Below, piece by piece: positions 47,913 to 57,701 of a DNA stretch of 64,000 nucleotides. Numbering within the stretch: position 1 is the first letter of the stretch; every line of letters starts with the position of its first letter. The stretch is from NCBI GenBank assembly GCA_913062845.1, contig CAJXVZ010000005.1:1-64000 (forward strand). Direction: 5' to 3'. Made by a program: the position numbers and the translations under genes. This DNA comes from an uncultured Psychroflexus sp. Lineage in GTDB: Bacteria > Bacteroidota > Bacteroidia > Flavobacteriales > Flavobacteriaceae. A model generated the notes under the pieces. The model had not been told where the DNA came from, made no database searches, and worked only from the letters and a program-made list of their open reading frames with translations.

Positions 47913-48815
47913 TTAGATATCTTTTCCGGCGTTGAATAAAAAATCCTTCTCTTCCTTTGATAAACTGTCGTAACCACTTTTACTGATTTTATCAAGTATT
48001 TCATCAATGCGTTTTTGTTTTTCACTTTTGGACGCCGTTGAAGTTTTGGAAGAATAGGATTTATTCTTATAGACCGTTTTCATATTGGATTTGTTAGATT
48101 TTCTTCGTTTAGGTTTTGAAGAAAAAAATTGCTGAAAGCCTTCGATTAAGTTTTCTATCCACTTGCCGATATCATTGCCTTTATCCAGCTGTTTGGTATA
48201 CAAATATCCTATGCCTGCACCTCCCAAATGCGCTAAGTGACCACCTGCATTACCAAATGGCAACTGCACTATATCTGTGACCACAAAAAAAGCAGCAATC
48301 CACCACAATTTTACGTTTCCTAAGAGAAACAGCCTTACTGTCATATCGGGCGTCTTTGCCGTAATACCTATAAATATTGCCATCACTGAAGCTGATGCGC
48401 CAATAAGATAAGACTGTCCAACGCCTGCGAAAGCGGGAAATAGATTGTAACTAAGCATGTATACCAGTGCACCAACAATGGCTCCCATAACATAATAATT
48501 CAATAATCTTTTCCCTGAAAAGAAGGTATAAAATAATTGTCCACCGAAATGAAGAACAATCATATTAAAGAGAATATGTAAAAAACCGGAATGCAGAAAG
48601 GAATAGGTTATAATTGACCAGGGCTGATAGATAAAATCAGAAAGCTGTTTAGGAAAAACCAACCAATCCAGAAATGGATTTCCTGAATAATTCATTAAAA
48701 AGAAAACAGCTCTGAAGACATAGGTCAAAATAAACATAATGACATTAAGTCCAATGAGCTTTTCAAGCATATTGGCCGTTCTGTATTTATAAAGCAATTG
48801 TTCTTTTGTAGTCAT
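47913..48815 (-). CDS. rhomboid family intramembrane serine protease with C-terminal charged tail
   Basis: YSFLHSGFLHILFNMIVLHFGG, LIGASASVMAIFIGI, GHLAHLGGAGIGYLY; start moved to MTTKEQLLYKYRTANMLEKL. Confidence 0.9.
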   Translation of the reverse strand: MTTKEQLLYKYRTANMLEKLIGLNVIMFILTYVFRAVFFLMNYSGNPFLDWLVFPKQLSDFIYQPWSIITYSFLHSGFLHILFNMIVLHFGGQLFYTFFSGKRLLNYYVMGAIVGALVYMLSYNLFPAFAGVGQSYLIGASASVMAIFIGITAKTPDMTVRLFLLGNVKLWWIAAFFVVTDIVQLPFGNAGGHLAHLGGAGIGYLYTKQLDKGNDIGKWIENLIEGFQQFFSSKPKRRKSNKSNMKTVYKNKSYSSKTSTASKSEKQKRIDEILDKISKSGYDSLSKEEKDFLFNAGKDI

Positions 48816-48816
48816 A

Positions 48817-49566
48817 TCAATTCCAGCGGTTTTGATTAAACTGATTCTTTTTCCAGACCCACATCGTGATAAATCCAATAACAGCACCACCTATATGCGC
48901 CCAATAAGCCGTATTTGCAGGACCTGCAATGCTACTACCTGTAACTGCTGAATATACGTTCAATAAGAAATAACCACCAATTAGGTATTTTGCCTTGATC
49001 GGAATCGGGATAAAAATTATATACAAGGGCATATTGGGGTAAACCACTGCAAAAGCTGCTAAAACGCCAAAAATAGCACCAGATGCACCGACCATTGGTG
49101 TCAGGTATTTTTCAACGAGAGGAACATGAACATCTTCCGGTAATCCAAAAGTTCGGTATTCTCCTGTTTCTAAAGCAGAGTCGAGAAGCATTTGTATTTG
49201 TTCCTGAGTAACACCTGCCTCTATAAAGCTTTGGTACGCATCGTAAAAACCAATATAAGAAAACAAGATTTGCAAACCAGCAGCACCTAATCCTGCCGAA
49301 AAATAGATAAACAAAAACCTCTGTTGACCAAGGTACATTTCTAAAACACTACCAAAAATAAATAAGGCAAACATGTTAAATAGAATATGGGTAAACCCTC
49401 CGTGCATGAACATATGAGTGAGAACTTGCCAAAACTGAAAATTAGGGTTTTCAGGATACCACAAAGCAAAAAACTTATAAGCCATATCGCCGAGGACCTG
49501 AGTACCAATAAAAAACAGCACATTGGCAATCAACAAAGTTTTTACTGTATCTGTTATTCTGTTCAT
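48817..49566 (-). CDS. rhomboid family intramembrane serine protease
   Basis: THMFMHGGFTHILFNMFALFIFGSVLE, MVGASGAIFGVLAAF, YWAHIGGAVIGFI. Confidence 0.92.
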   Translation of the reverse strand: MNRITDTVKTLLIANVLFFIGTQVLGDMAYKFFALWYPENPNFQFWQVLTHMFMHGGFTHILFNMFALFIFGSVLEMYLGQQRFLFIYFSAGLGAAGLQILFSYIGFYDAYQSFIEAGVTQEQIQMLLDSALETGEYRTFGLPEDVHVPLVEKYLTPMVGASGAIFGVLAAFAVVYPNMPLYIIFIPIPIKAKYLIGGYFLLNVYSAVTGSSIAGPANTAYWAHIGGAVIGFITMWVWKKNQFNQNRWN

Positions 49567-51407
49567 GTAAGGAATAATTTATCTATGTGCTTCGCATTCA
49601 ATTGTACAAATATAGGCTGATTGTCAGGTGTAAATGCCGGTTCTTTACAAGAAAATAACGCATTTATAATATCCTGCTGTTCTTCAAGCTCCAATGTTTT
49701 ACCCGTAGGTATTGCCATATTTTTAGCCATTATTGAAGACAGCCTGTTGTTTCTGTCAAAACCGGAATCCGGTATTCCTGCTTTAAAATCTGAAATCAGT
49801 TCGTCAATTACCTCATAGATTTGTGATTCTGTCAACATTCCCGGTATACCGTTTATTAAAACCTCTCCTTGTTTTTCTTTGGAAAAATCAAACATAAAAC
49901 CTGTGAGCTCCAAAGAGGACTTGAGCGATTCAAGCAGTCTTATTTCGTCATTTCCCAGTTCCAGGCACAAAGGAAACATCAGCTGTTGCGAACTGCCTGG
50001 CTCCTGCGTGATCTGAGTTAAAAATTGTTCATAGAGTATTCTCTCGTGTGCCCTGTGTTGGTTGATCAAGACCAAACCTGATGACAGAGAACAAACAATA
50101 TATTTTCTGAATAATTGCAGACTTGTTTTTTCTGTCTCTGTATTCTCAAAAAGGTTTCCGGAAGACAAATCACTTTCAAACTCTACATCTACGGTTGTGT
50201 TTTCTATATCTTCCTCCAATCCGGAATACATATTTTGCCAAACATCTTCATCCTTTTTTACGGATTTTTTAGTATCGATTGCGTTTGCTGAAAAACTATC
50301 TTTAAAAGGATTGAAATTACGGTCTACTTCTACCCTGGGAATCTTTGCCGAGTTTTTATTACTGGAGTAAGAAGTGTCCATTGTTTTATCCTTATTGAAG
50401 TCTAAAACAGGTGCAACATTAAACTGACCGAGGCTGTGCTTTACAGCACTTCTTAAAATAGAATAAATACTGTATTCATCATCAAATTTTATTTCAGTTT
50501 TTGTAGGATGAATATTGATATCTATGTGTTTGGCATCAATTGTGAAATATATGAAATAAGATGGATGCGTTTTTGGTTTTAAAAGACCATCAAAAGCCTG
50601 ACTAACAGCGTGATGAAGATACGAATTTTTAATAAACCGATCATTTACAAAAAAGAATTGTTCCCCTCTGGTTCGTTTGGCAAAAGACGGTTTGGTGACA
50701 AAACCTTCAACCTTTATCAAATCTGTTTCTTCTTTTATAGGGACTAAATTCTCTTCTATCTTTTTACCCATTATAGCAACAATACGTTGTCTTTTTTTGC
50801 TCTTTGGGAGTCTGAAAAGTTCATTTTTATTATGGATAAACTTAAAACTCACCTTTGGGTGAGCCAAGGCAACGCGTTCAAATTCGTCTATAATATGTCT
50901 CTGCTCTACCTGATTGGATTTTAAGAAATTACGACGTGCAGGAATATTGTAAAAAAGGTTTTTTACGGCTATTGATGTTCCAACGGGATGTACTGCAGGC
51001 TCCTGAGATTTCACTTCGCTGCCTTCAATAATGATCTGTGTACCTATATCATCGGTTTCTCTACTGGTTTTTAATTCTACCTGAGCCACAGCAGCAATCG
51101 AAGCTAAGGCTTCACCCCTAAATCCTTTTGTATGTAAATTGAATAAGTCTTCTGCAGAATTTATTTTGGAAGTTGCATGTCGTTCAAATGCCATTCTGGC
51201 GTCTGTAACAGACATCCCTGAACCGTCATCGATGACCTGAATGAGTGTTTTTCCGGAATCTTTAACAATAAGCGTAATGTTTTCAGCACCTGCATCAATG
51301 GCATTTTCTAAAAGCTCTTTTACGACAGAAGCAGGTCTTTGTACTACTTCTCCGGCAGCGATCTGATTAGCGACATGGTCCGGAAGAAGTCTTACGCGAT
51401 CTTTCAT
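49563..51407 (-). CDS. mutL: DNA mismatch repair protein MutL
   Basis: VRLLPDHVANQIAAGEVVQRPASVVKELLENAIDAGA...DDGSGMS...ATSKI...TKGFRGEALASIAAVAQV. Confidence 0.96.
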   Translation of the reverse strand: MKDRVRLLPDHVANQIAAGEVVQRPASVVKELLENAIDAGAENITLIVKDSGKTLIQVIDDGSGMSVTDARMAFERHATSKINSAEDLFNLHTKGFRGEALASIAAVAQVELKTSRETDDIGTQIIIEGSEVKSQEPAVHPVGTSIAVKNLFYNIPARRNFLKSNQVEQRHIIDEFERVALAHPKVSFKFIHNKNELFRLPKSKKRQRIVAIMGKKIEENLVPIKEETDLIKVEGFVTKPSFAKRTRGEQFFFVNDRFIKNSYLHHAVSQAFDGLLKPKTHPSYFIYFTIDAKHIDINIHPTKTEIKFDDEYSIYSILRSAVKHSLGQFNVAPVLDFNKDKTMDTSYSSNKNSAKIPRVEVDRNFNPFKDSFSANAIDTKKSVKKDEDVWQNMYSGLEEDIENTTVDVEFESDLSSGNLFENTETEKTSLQLFRKYIVCSLSSGLVLINQHRAHERILYEQFLTQITQEPGSSQQLMFPLCLELGNDEIRLLESLKSSLELTGFMFDFSKEKQGEVLINGIPGMLTESQIYEVIDELISDFKAGIPDSGFDRNNRLSSIMAKNMAIPTGKTLELEEQQDIINALFSCKEPAFTPDNQPIFVQLNAKHIDKLFLT

Positions 51408-51703
51408 TGTTGTTGTTCGGTGAAAATTGATAAATCAAAATCTATAAACCACAAAAATAAAAATATAAGAATAGCCGCAATTAAAATTACACGTTTATTA
51501 AGACTTCTGTTACCACGGTTACGGCTCTCTTCTCTTGCTTTAGCCCAATGAGAGCCAAAATTGATCTGGTTTGGTGTATCTCTGAACTTGGCAAACCTTG
51601 AATCAAAATCGTAAATATTGCCTTCATCTTTTCCATCGTAATACCTGGGTGTGTAGTTATATCTTGTGTTTTTACGAAGCTTGAAAGTTTTGACCTTAAA
51701 CAT
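51404..51703 (-). CDS. small conserved single-TM protein
   Basis: MFKVKTFKLRKNTRYNYTPRYYDGKDEG...; overlaps the mutL start by 4 bp. Confidence 0.7.
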   Translation of the reverse strand: MFKVKTFKLRKNTRYNYTPRYYDGKDEGNIYDFDSRFAKFRDTPNQINFGSHWAKAREESRNRGNRSLNKRVILIAAILIFLFLWFIDFDLSIFTEQQQ

Positions 51704-51831
51704 TTAATTCTATTTGATTATAATGATATGATTTTTATTTAAAATTATAAAATGTAGTATAACATTTCTCCTTTTATAACGTACTAATGTACACAAATCA
51801 TACCATTGTCGATTAAGAAGATTTATTTATT

Positions 51832-52383
51832 TTGAAGAGTTTTTTAAAAATAATTTCAGCAGTAGTCTTCCTACTATGTTTTTTGCAGTTCAACAATTCT
51901 GTGGCTCAATCAGCCGGAATTGAAACTATTGGAGATATGTTTTTATTCACACTCCCTGCGACGGCATTGTCCACTACAATAATTACTAAGGACAAAAAAG
52001 GCCTGGGTCAATTTGCCAAGGGTTTTGGTTTAAATAAGATACTGACTTTTTCTCTAAAAGAAATAGTAGGTCGAGAGCGTCCGGACGGCGTTGGCTTTGA
52101 CTCCTTTCCTTCAGGCCATACCTCTACGACATTTCAGAGTGCATCTTTTATACAACGAAGATACGGATGGAAGTACGGCATACCTGCTTATGCACTTGCC
52201 GGCTTTACCGGATTTAGCAGAATAAATGCAGACAGACATTATTTAAGTGACGTACTGGTTGGCGCTGCCATAGGCATTGGATGTACCTATTTATTTACCA
52301 AACCTTATGAAAAACAGGATTATCAGTTATCAATATCCGGTAACACAAGAGGATTTATGTTTAGTTTTAGGTACAATTTTTAA
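51832..52383 (+). CDS. PAP2 superfamily phosphatase
   Basis: KEIVGRERPDGVGFDSFPSGHTSTTFQSASF...FSRINADRHYLSDVLVGAAIG; TTG start. Confidence 0.9.
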   Translation: MKSFLKIISAVVFLLCFLQFNNSVAQSAGIETIGDMFLFTLPATALSTTIITKDKKGLGQFAKGFGLNKILTFSLKEIVGRERPDGVGFDSFPSGHTSTTFQSASFIQRRYGWKYGIPAYALAGFTGFSRINADRHYLSDVLVGAAIGIGCTYLFTKPYEKQDYQLSISGNTRGFMFSFRYNF

Positions 52384-52543
52384 GCTAAGAATATTTTTTT
52401 TCTCAAACAGAATAAGTAGATGAATTAATCTCATCCTAAATACTGAATTTTATTGGAAAATAAAGCATTAGAATTAATCACTTCTAATATCTTATACCAA
52501 ATGGACTATAAAATGAGATATAAAGAAATTGAATTATCCTTGG

Positions 52544-52608
52544 CTTAATCGAGGCAAAAAAATTAATCATAGCCTTAGCTACGTTTCATTTTTTTAACGA
52601 AGAGTAAG
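52544..52608. repeat. imperfect inverted repeat in convergent intergenic region
   Basis: CTTAATCGaggcAAAAAAATtaatCATAGC-ctta-GCTACGtttcATTTTTTTaaCGAagaGTAAG. Confidence 0.5.
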
Positions 52609-52692
52609 ACAAGTAGAAACTATTTATTTGTCTTATTTTATGCTGTATTTGGTATTACAACAACAGTTGTAATGATAGATTTCACTCCAGGT

Positions 52693-55600
52693 CTAAAATT
52701 CAAAACCAAGACCAAAGACAAAACGTAAGCCATCTGCACCATAAAAAGTTGATGCATTAACAGAGAAAATATCATAGGCAACAAAAAACAATCCACCTCC
52801 ATAAGATAAATTCCATTGGTCTTTATTGTCTGTAAGCGGATTGGCTACAAGGTCATCATCAACCCAAACCCTACCTATATCAAATCCGGCAAATATGCCT
52901 GTTGTTAGCGGCTTGAATGCATTTCCCTTTTTCAGGTTAAGCCTTAAATCTGTACTTTGAACAAATGCATTCCGGCCCGCAAATCTTTCTCTTCTAAAGC
53001 CTCTCAATCCGGTCTCGTCTCCAATTACAGCCGCCTGATAAAACTCAAAATTATTATTAAAATTAAAATGCGCCCTGGCTCTGCTGGCCAAAACCAATTT
53101 CCCACTGGACACCAGTTTGTGTGTAAAACCAAGTTCCGGAATCAGGTAGGAGAAGCCTTGTTGTGTTTGTGTGTTCATAAGCATTCCTGCTTCAATCTGA
53201 AATTGCATACCAAGTGTAGGAAATGCATCATCATCTCTTACTTCATACTTGTATTTGCTGTTAAGACCTACGAAATTCTGATCCTCAAATAAAGGACTAT
53301 CTGATGGTAACTGAGCTATAAATCTATTCTCTGTTCTCTCTACTGAATTGGATTCATAAGAAAATCCTATTTGAAATGCTGAGCCCATTCTTCCTGTCCA
53401 TTTTAATGAAGGTGCAATGCTTACTGTACCTACCCTTACACGATTAAAATCAAAATCAACGTCCAAACCATCATTCTCTTCTGCTTCGGGGTTTGCGGTG
53501 CTGTTGCCAAAACCAAAAAAGTTTATGGCAAAATTTGGACTATTAAACTGTGTTTCCAGATTCAGGTTTGTGTCACCAATAAAGTTGGCGATTTCTATAT
53601 TGTAATCCAGATTAAAACTGTTTGTCGCTGCAAAATACGAAGCTGATATATCGTGTTTTGTCGTAAAGGGATTTCTCTCAAAACCATAAGTCTTTAATGT
53701 GTTTTTGAAGCCTACACTTATACCGTCATCCGGATTAAAACCTAAAACCGGTAAAAATTGGTTAAGGTTATTTTTGAACATCTTGTAGTAATAGATATTC
53801 GTTTTATAGTCATCCGTTAGTTTTTTCTTCACCTGACCTTCAAAGGTGTTCTTTTTAGACTCGTAATCATAAACTTTAACTTTTTTGGAATTTTCTGTGA
53901 TGTACGTGTCGTTCTTAAGTCCGCCAATAAGTCTGACTTTTATAAGATCATTTCCTTTTCCAAAGACCTTTAAGACATCCTTATCACCAAGGGCGTAAAT
54001 CCAAATCTCTTTCGTGACTTCTGAACTGTAGATACGCTCATGAAAAATATCATCTTTTTCTCCATCTATTATGCGGTAGCCTGTGACTTTGGTCTTACCA
54101 TCAGACATTCTCTGAATGTCAAACCAGTCATCTTTATTAGTGCCTTTGATCACCGCATATTTGTTGAGAACCTTAAAATACCGGTCTGATATTTTCTGAA
54201 GGTTCTCTCTTCTGGCTTTCAGCATGTTCTTTATTTCTTCTATGTTTTGATCTCTAACTTCTTCCGGAACGGCCGTAAATGCTGCTTCAATGACTTCATC
54301 TGTAATGTTTTCCTGAATAATTTTCACCTGTTCATCCCAGACGCTTTTATCCGCATTGTGAATGAGTGTAACATCCAAAGGGAAGGGTTCCAGATTTACG
54401 CCTTTTACATCTTTTAAATCTCCGCTGTAAGACCTTAATAATCTTATAGACGGAACAAATATCATCCCTGTAGAAAGTAAAAACCCATCACCCATTTTGG
54501 AAAAAGCCTGATCTCTGTCTCTGGGCATGGGTCTGTAGATAGTTTTTCCGTTTTCTTCAAATTCTATCCAACGCCATTGGTCCTGATGCCTATCCCAGTC
54601 TCCTATTAGTATATCGAATAGTCTGGCTTTGATATAAGCTGCTTCATCGAGAACAATATCTTCGTCCTTGTCCAGATCTCTCATCATATCTATGGTATTC
54701 TCTAGTTTGTTTTGATAGCCAAAGCTGGCCTTATCATCATGTCCTTCTGAGGTATGCTCCTCGATCATATATAATTCGTCACCAAAATCCAGATTGTAAT
54801 CACCCATTATTTTTTGCTTAGGCACATAGTAGATTTTTGGATTGGTATGGTAAACCCCTATGGCATCAGCCAGAGTTCCAACCGCAAATGGTGCGTAAGG
54901 ATGAGCTCCTGTGAAGCCGTCTGATAATAGTTCTGTTGTAAAATCATCTTCAAGCTTATCTGAAATGTAGGTATTCTTAAACACAGTAGCCTGCAAATAT
55001 TGTGAAGGCTGCTTTCTCAATGCGCGCATAACATACTGCTGACCTTCTTTGTCCTCAAGTCTTAGGGATTTGGATTGTGTTCCACCTCCTTTTCGTACAG
55101 GAACTACACCTCCAAAAATAGTATCAAGTTCTACAATCTTAGCTCTGATCTTTTCACTGTATACTTTGCGATATCGCTCACCGAATAAAAATTTATAGAA
55201 TGAAGATTTTTCGACTTCTTCTTCAGTGTAGATTGAAGCTAATGTGTCTTTGGGGAAACTTGATCTTAACTTTTTTGTAAATTCTGGTCTTTCTTTCTTG
55301 AAAACATTTGTACTGAAAACAGGTTCTTCAACACCAGCTTGATAAAATTCAACATGAGACGAGCCGTCTTTAAAAATGTTTAAAACTGCAAACCCACTCG
55401 CTCCATACGTAAATATGGCATCTTTTGTTTTTCGGGTAGGCGACTTTTTTGATCCGGAGCCACTTACAATCTGATGTAAGTTTTTTCTGACAATGTATTG
55501 CAAGCTGTGTTCATGACCGGATACAAAAATGACCTTTTCATTTTGCTGTGAAATGCTGATGACTCTTTTCCTCAGTTCATTGTACATTTTATTTTGAGCA

Positions 55601-56385
55601 TCTGCAGGGCTTACACCTCCTGTCTTTCTAATCAGATTTTTAAGACTACCTAAAATAGGAAGTGGTTTTAAGTGGCTCATAAATGAGTACTGCCCGCCGT
55701 GTGGTCCGTTGGTAAAAACAGGATGATGCAGCGCAATTAGTGTGGTTTTACCTCTTGCTTTTTTAACCTCGTTTGATAATTCATCAAGAAAATCCTCTCT
55801 CGTTCTGTATTCACACTCATCATTTATGCCTGGTTTTTTGTCCCAATTAGTGATATACCATTCTGAATCTACAATAAGCAACAAAATATGATCTGAGATC
55901 TCTATTTTTTCGATAGGGCAACCATTTTCAGGTTGAAAGGTATTGTCTCCTGCACCGTCCTCAACGTATTTCTCCTGATCCTTTAAAGCTTTTACACCAC
56001 TATACCAATCGTGATTGCCGGGAATGAATAATGTCTGACCTTTGAAATTTTCCAGAATTTCAATTTGCCGGTCCAAAGTATTTTCGGCGTATTCTTCATC
56101 TTCTTTTGTCTCTGTGTTAAATCCCTTTGGATAAATATTATCCCCTAAAAAAATAACGGTGCTGTTCTTATTGGCTCTATTCAGTTTTAATTTTAGGTCT
56201 TCTAGTGGCCTGTCATTTTCTAATGCCGCTCCAACATCGCCTATCAAATAAAAGGTGTGCTCAGTATTAGCTTTACTTTTATCTAAAGGCTCAGAGTCTT
56301 GTGATAACTGCAAATCATAAGTCGCACAGGACTGAATCAAAAAGATCAAAAAAATGAAAAAAAGTATTTTTTGACGTATATTCAT
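52693..56385 (-). CDS. metallophosphoesterase fused to a kinase-like middle region and an Omp85/surface-antigen barrel
   Basis: Calcineurin-like motifs GDVGA, FLGDNIYPKG, FIPGNHDWYSG, LHHPVFTNGPHGG, SGHEHSLQ; middle ARLFDILIGDWDRHQDQWRW...PRDRDQAFS; C-terminal barrel ending ADGLRFVFGLGFEF. Confidence 0.88.
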   Translation of the reverse strand: MNIRQKILFFIFLIFLIQSCATYDLQLSQDSEPLDKSKANTEHTFYLIGDVGAALENDRPLEDLKLKLNRANKNSTVIFLGDNIYPKGFNTETKEDEEYAENTLDRQIEILENFKGQTLFIPGNHDWYSGVKALKDQEKYVEDGAGDNTFQPENGCPIEKIEISDHILLLIVDSEWYITNWDKKPGINDECEYRTREDFLDELSNEVKKARGKTTLIALHHPVFTNGPHGGQYSFMSHLKPLPILGSLKNLIRKTGGVSPADAQNKMYNELRKRVISISQQNEKVIFVSGHEHSLQYIVRKNLHQIVSGSGSKKSPTRKTKDAIFTYGASGFAVLNIFKDGSSHVEFYQAGVEEPVFSTNVFKKERPEFTKKLRSSFPKDTLASIYTEEEVEKSSFYKFLFGERYRKVYSEKIRAKIVELDTIFGGVVPVRKGGGTQSKSLRLEDKEGQQYVMRALRKQPSQYLQATVFKNTYISDKLEDDFTTELLSDGFTGAHPYAPFAVGTLADAIGVYHTNPKIYYVPKQKIMGDYNLDFGDELYMIEEHTSEGHDDKASFGYQNKLENTIDMMRDLDKDEDIVLDEAAYIKARLFDILIGDWDRHQDQWRWIEFEENGKTIYRPMPRDRDQAFSKMGDGFLLSTGMIFVPSIRLLRSYSGDLKDVKGVNLEPFPLDVTLIHNADKSVWDEQVKIIQENITDEVIEAAFTAVPEEVRDQNIEEIKNMLKARRENLQKISDRYFKVLNKYAVIKGTNKDDWFDIQRMSDGKTKVTGYRIIDGEKDDIFHERIYSSEVTKEIWIYALGDKDVLKVFGKGNDLIKVRLIGGLKNDTYITENSKKVKVYDYESKKNTFEGQVKKKLTDDYKTNIYYYKMFKNNLNQFLPVLGFNPDDGISVGFKNTLKTYGFERNPFTTKHDISASYFAATNSFNLDYNIEIANFIGDTNLNLETQFNSPNFAINFFGFGNSTANPEAEENDGLDVDFDFNRVRVGTVSIAPSLKWTGRMGSAFQIGFSYESNSVERTENRFIAQLPSDSPLFEDQNFVGLNSKYKYEVRDDDAFPTLGMQFQIEAGMLMNTQTQQGFSYLIPELGFTHKLVSSGKLVLASRARAHFNFNNNFEFYQAAVIGDETGLRGFRRERFAGRNAFVQSTDLRLNLKKGNAFKPLTTGIFAGFDIGRVWVDDDLVANPLTDNKDQWNLSYGGGLFFVAYDIFSVNASTFYGADGLRFVFGLGFEF

Positions 56386-56501
56386 AATTTAATTATAATC
56401 AAATGCCAATATAAGATAATTTGACTTTTATTGTTTGTTTCAATACTATTGTAAACAAATGGAAGTGCGAAATAAATGTTGAACTTTAAGTTTTTTTAAA
56501 C

Positions 56502-57701
56502 ATGGATCAATTGATTGAAGAGGTAGAAAAATATGTTTCAGGATTGCTGTCTACAGAATTGGAAAGCAGTTTTGTCTATCATAATCTCGCCCATACCCAA
56601 AGGGTAGTGCAAAGGGTAAAAGAGCTTATAGAATTAGAGCAGATTGAAAAAAAACAGGCTGACCTGTTATTGATCTCTGCTTGGTTTCATGACACCGGTT
56701 ATACCCAAAAAATTAACAATCACGAAGAAGAAAGTATCCTGATTGCAGAAAGCTTTTTAAAAGATAAGAACATATCTCCCGAGGATTTTAATAGCATAAA
56801 GCAATTGATTCGGGTAACACATGTGATAAAAAAACCAAAGAACCAGGCGGAAGCTATATTAAAGGATGCTGACTGTGCACATGTATCCAGCAGTGATTAT
56901 GAAGAATATGCCAGCCTGCTGAAAAAAGAATGGGAATTGACCTCAGATAAGTTTTATAGTGGTGAAGAATGGCTAAAAATAAATATAGATTTTATTTCTG
57001 ATCACGTTTACTACACCATTTCGGCAAATTCAAACTGGATACAGCAAAAGAATAAGAATCTGGCTAAGCTCCTTAAAAGACTGGACAAATTAAAAAAGGG
57101 GAATTTAAAGATCAAACAGAAGAAGGAATCTCTTGCGCTTAAGAAAGATAAATTAGAATTACCGGACAGAGGCATTCAAACCATGTTCAGGGTGGCCTTA
57201 AGAAATCACATTACATTAAGCGACATTGCCGATACCAAAGCCAATATTTTATTATCGGTGAATGCTATTATTGTTTCTGTTGCACTGTCTAACCTGATTC
57301 CAAAATTAGACAACCCTTCAAACGACTACCTCATCTACCCGACTTTAATATTCTTGGTGTTTACGGTCATCTGTATCATTCTGTCCGTCCTGGCCACGAG
57401 ACCAAATGTCACCGAAGGTAAATTCACCAAAAAGGATGTTATGGAAAAAAAAGTGAACATCATGTTCTTTGGCAATTTTCATCAAATGAAACTTGAAGAC
57501 TTTGACTGGGCTATGCAGGAAGTTATGGAAGACAAAAGGTACCTTTATGGCAATCTTACCAAGGATTTATATTACCTTGGACTGGTGCTCAACAGAAAAT
57601 ATAACCTCTTAAGAACAACTTATACAGTCTTTATGATAGGTATAGTTATAAGTGTGATCTCTTTTGCAATAGCCTTTATTATTGGTGGAGGTAATATGTG
57701 A
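56502..57701 (+). CDS. HD-domain phosphohydrolase fused to a Pycsar-effector-like (PycTM/DUF5706) transmembrane domain
   Basis: HD: YHNLAHTQRVVQRVKELI...SAWFHDTGY...ILKDADCAHV; C-terminal LSDIADTKANILLSVNAIIVSVALSNLIPKL... with TM segments. Confidence 0.82.
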   Translation: MDQLIEEVEKYVSGLLSTELESSFVYHNLAHTQRVVQRVKELIELEQIEKKQADLLLISAWFHDTGYTQKINNHEEESILIAESFLKDKNISPEDFNSIKQLIRVTHVIKKPKNQAEAILKDADCAHVSSSDYEEYASLLKKEWELTSDKFYSGEEWLKINIDFISDHVYYTISANSNWIQQKNKNLAKLLKRLDKLKKGNLKIKQKKESLALKKDKLELPDRGIQTMFRVALRNHITLSDIADTKANILLSVNAIIVSVALSNLIPKLDNPSNDYLIYPTLIFLVFTVICIILSVLATRPNVTEGKFTKKDVMEKKVNIMFFGNFHQMKLEDFDWAMQEVMEDKRYLYGNLTKDLYYLGLVLNRKYNLLRTTYTVFMIGIVISVISFAIAFIIGGGNM

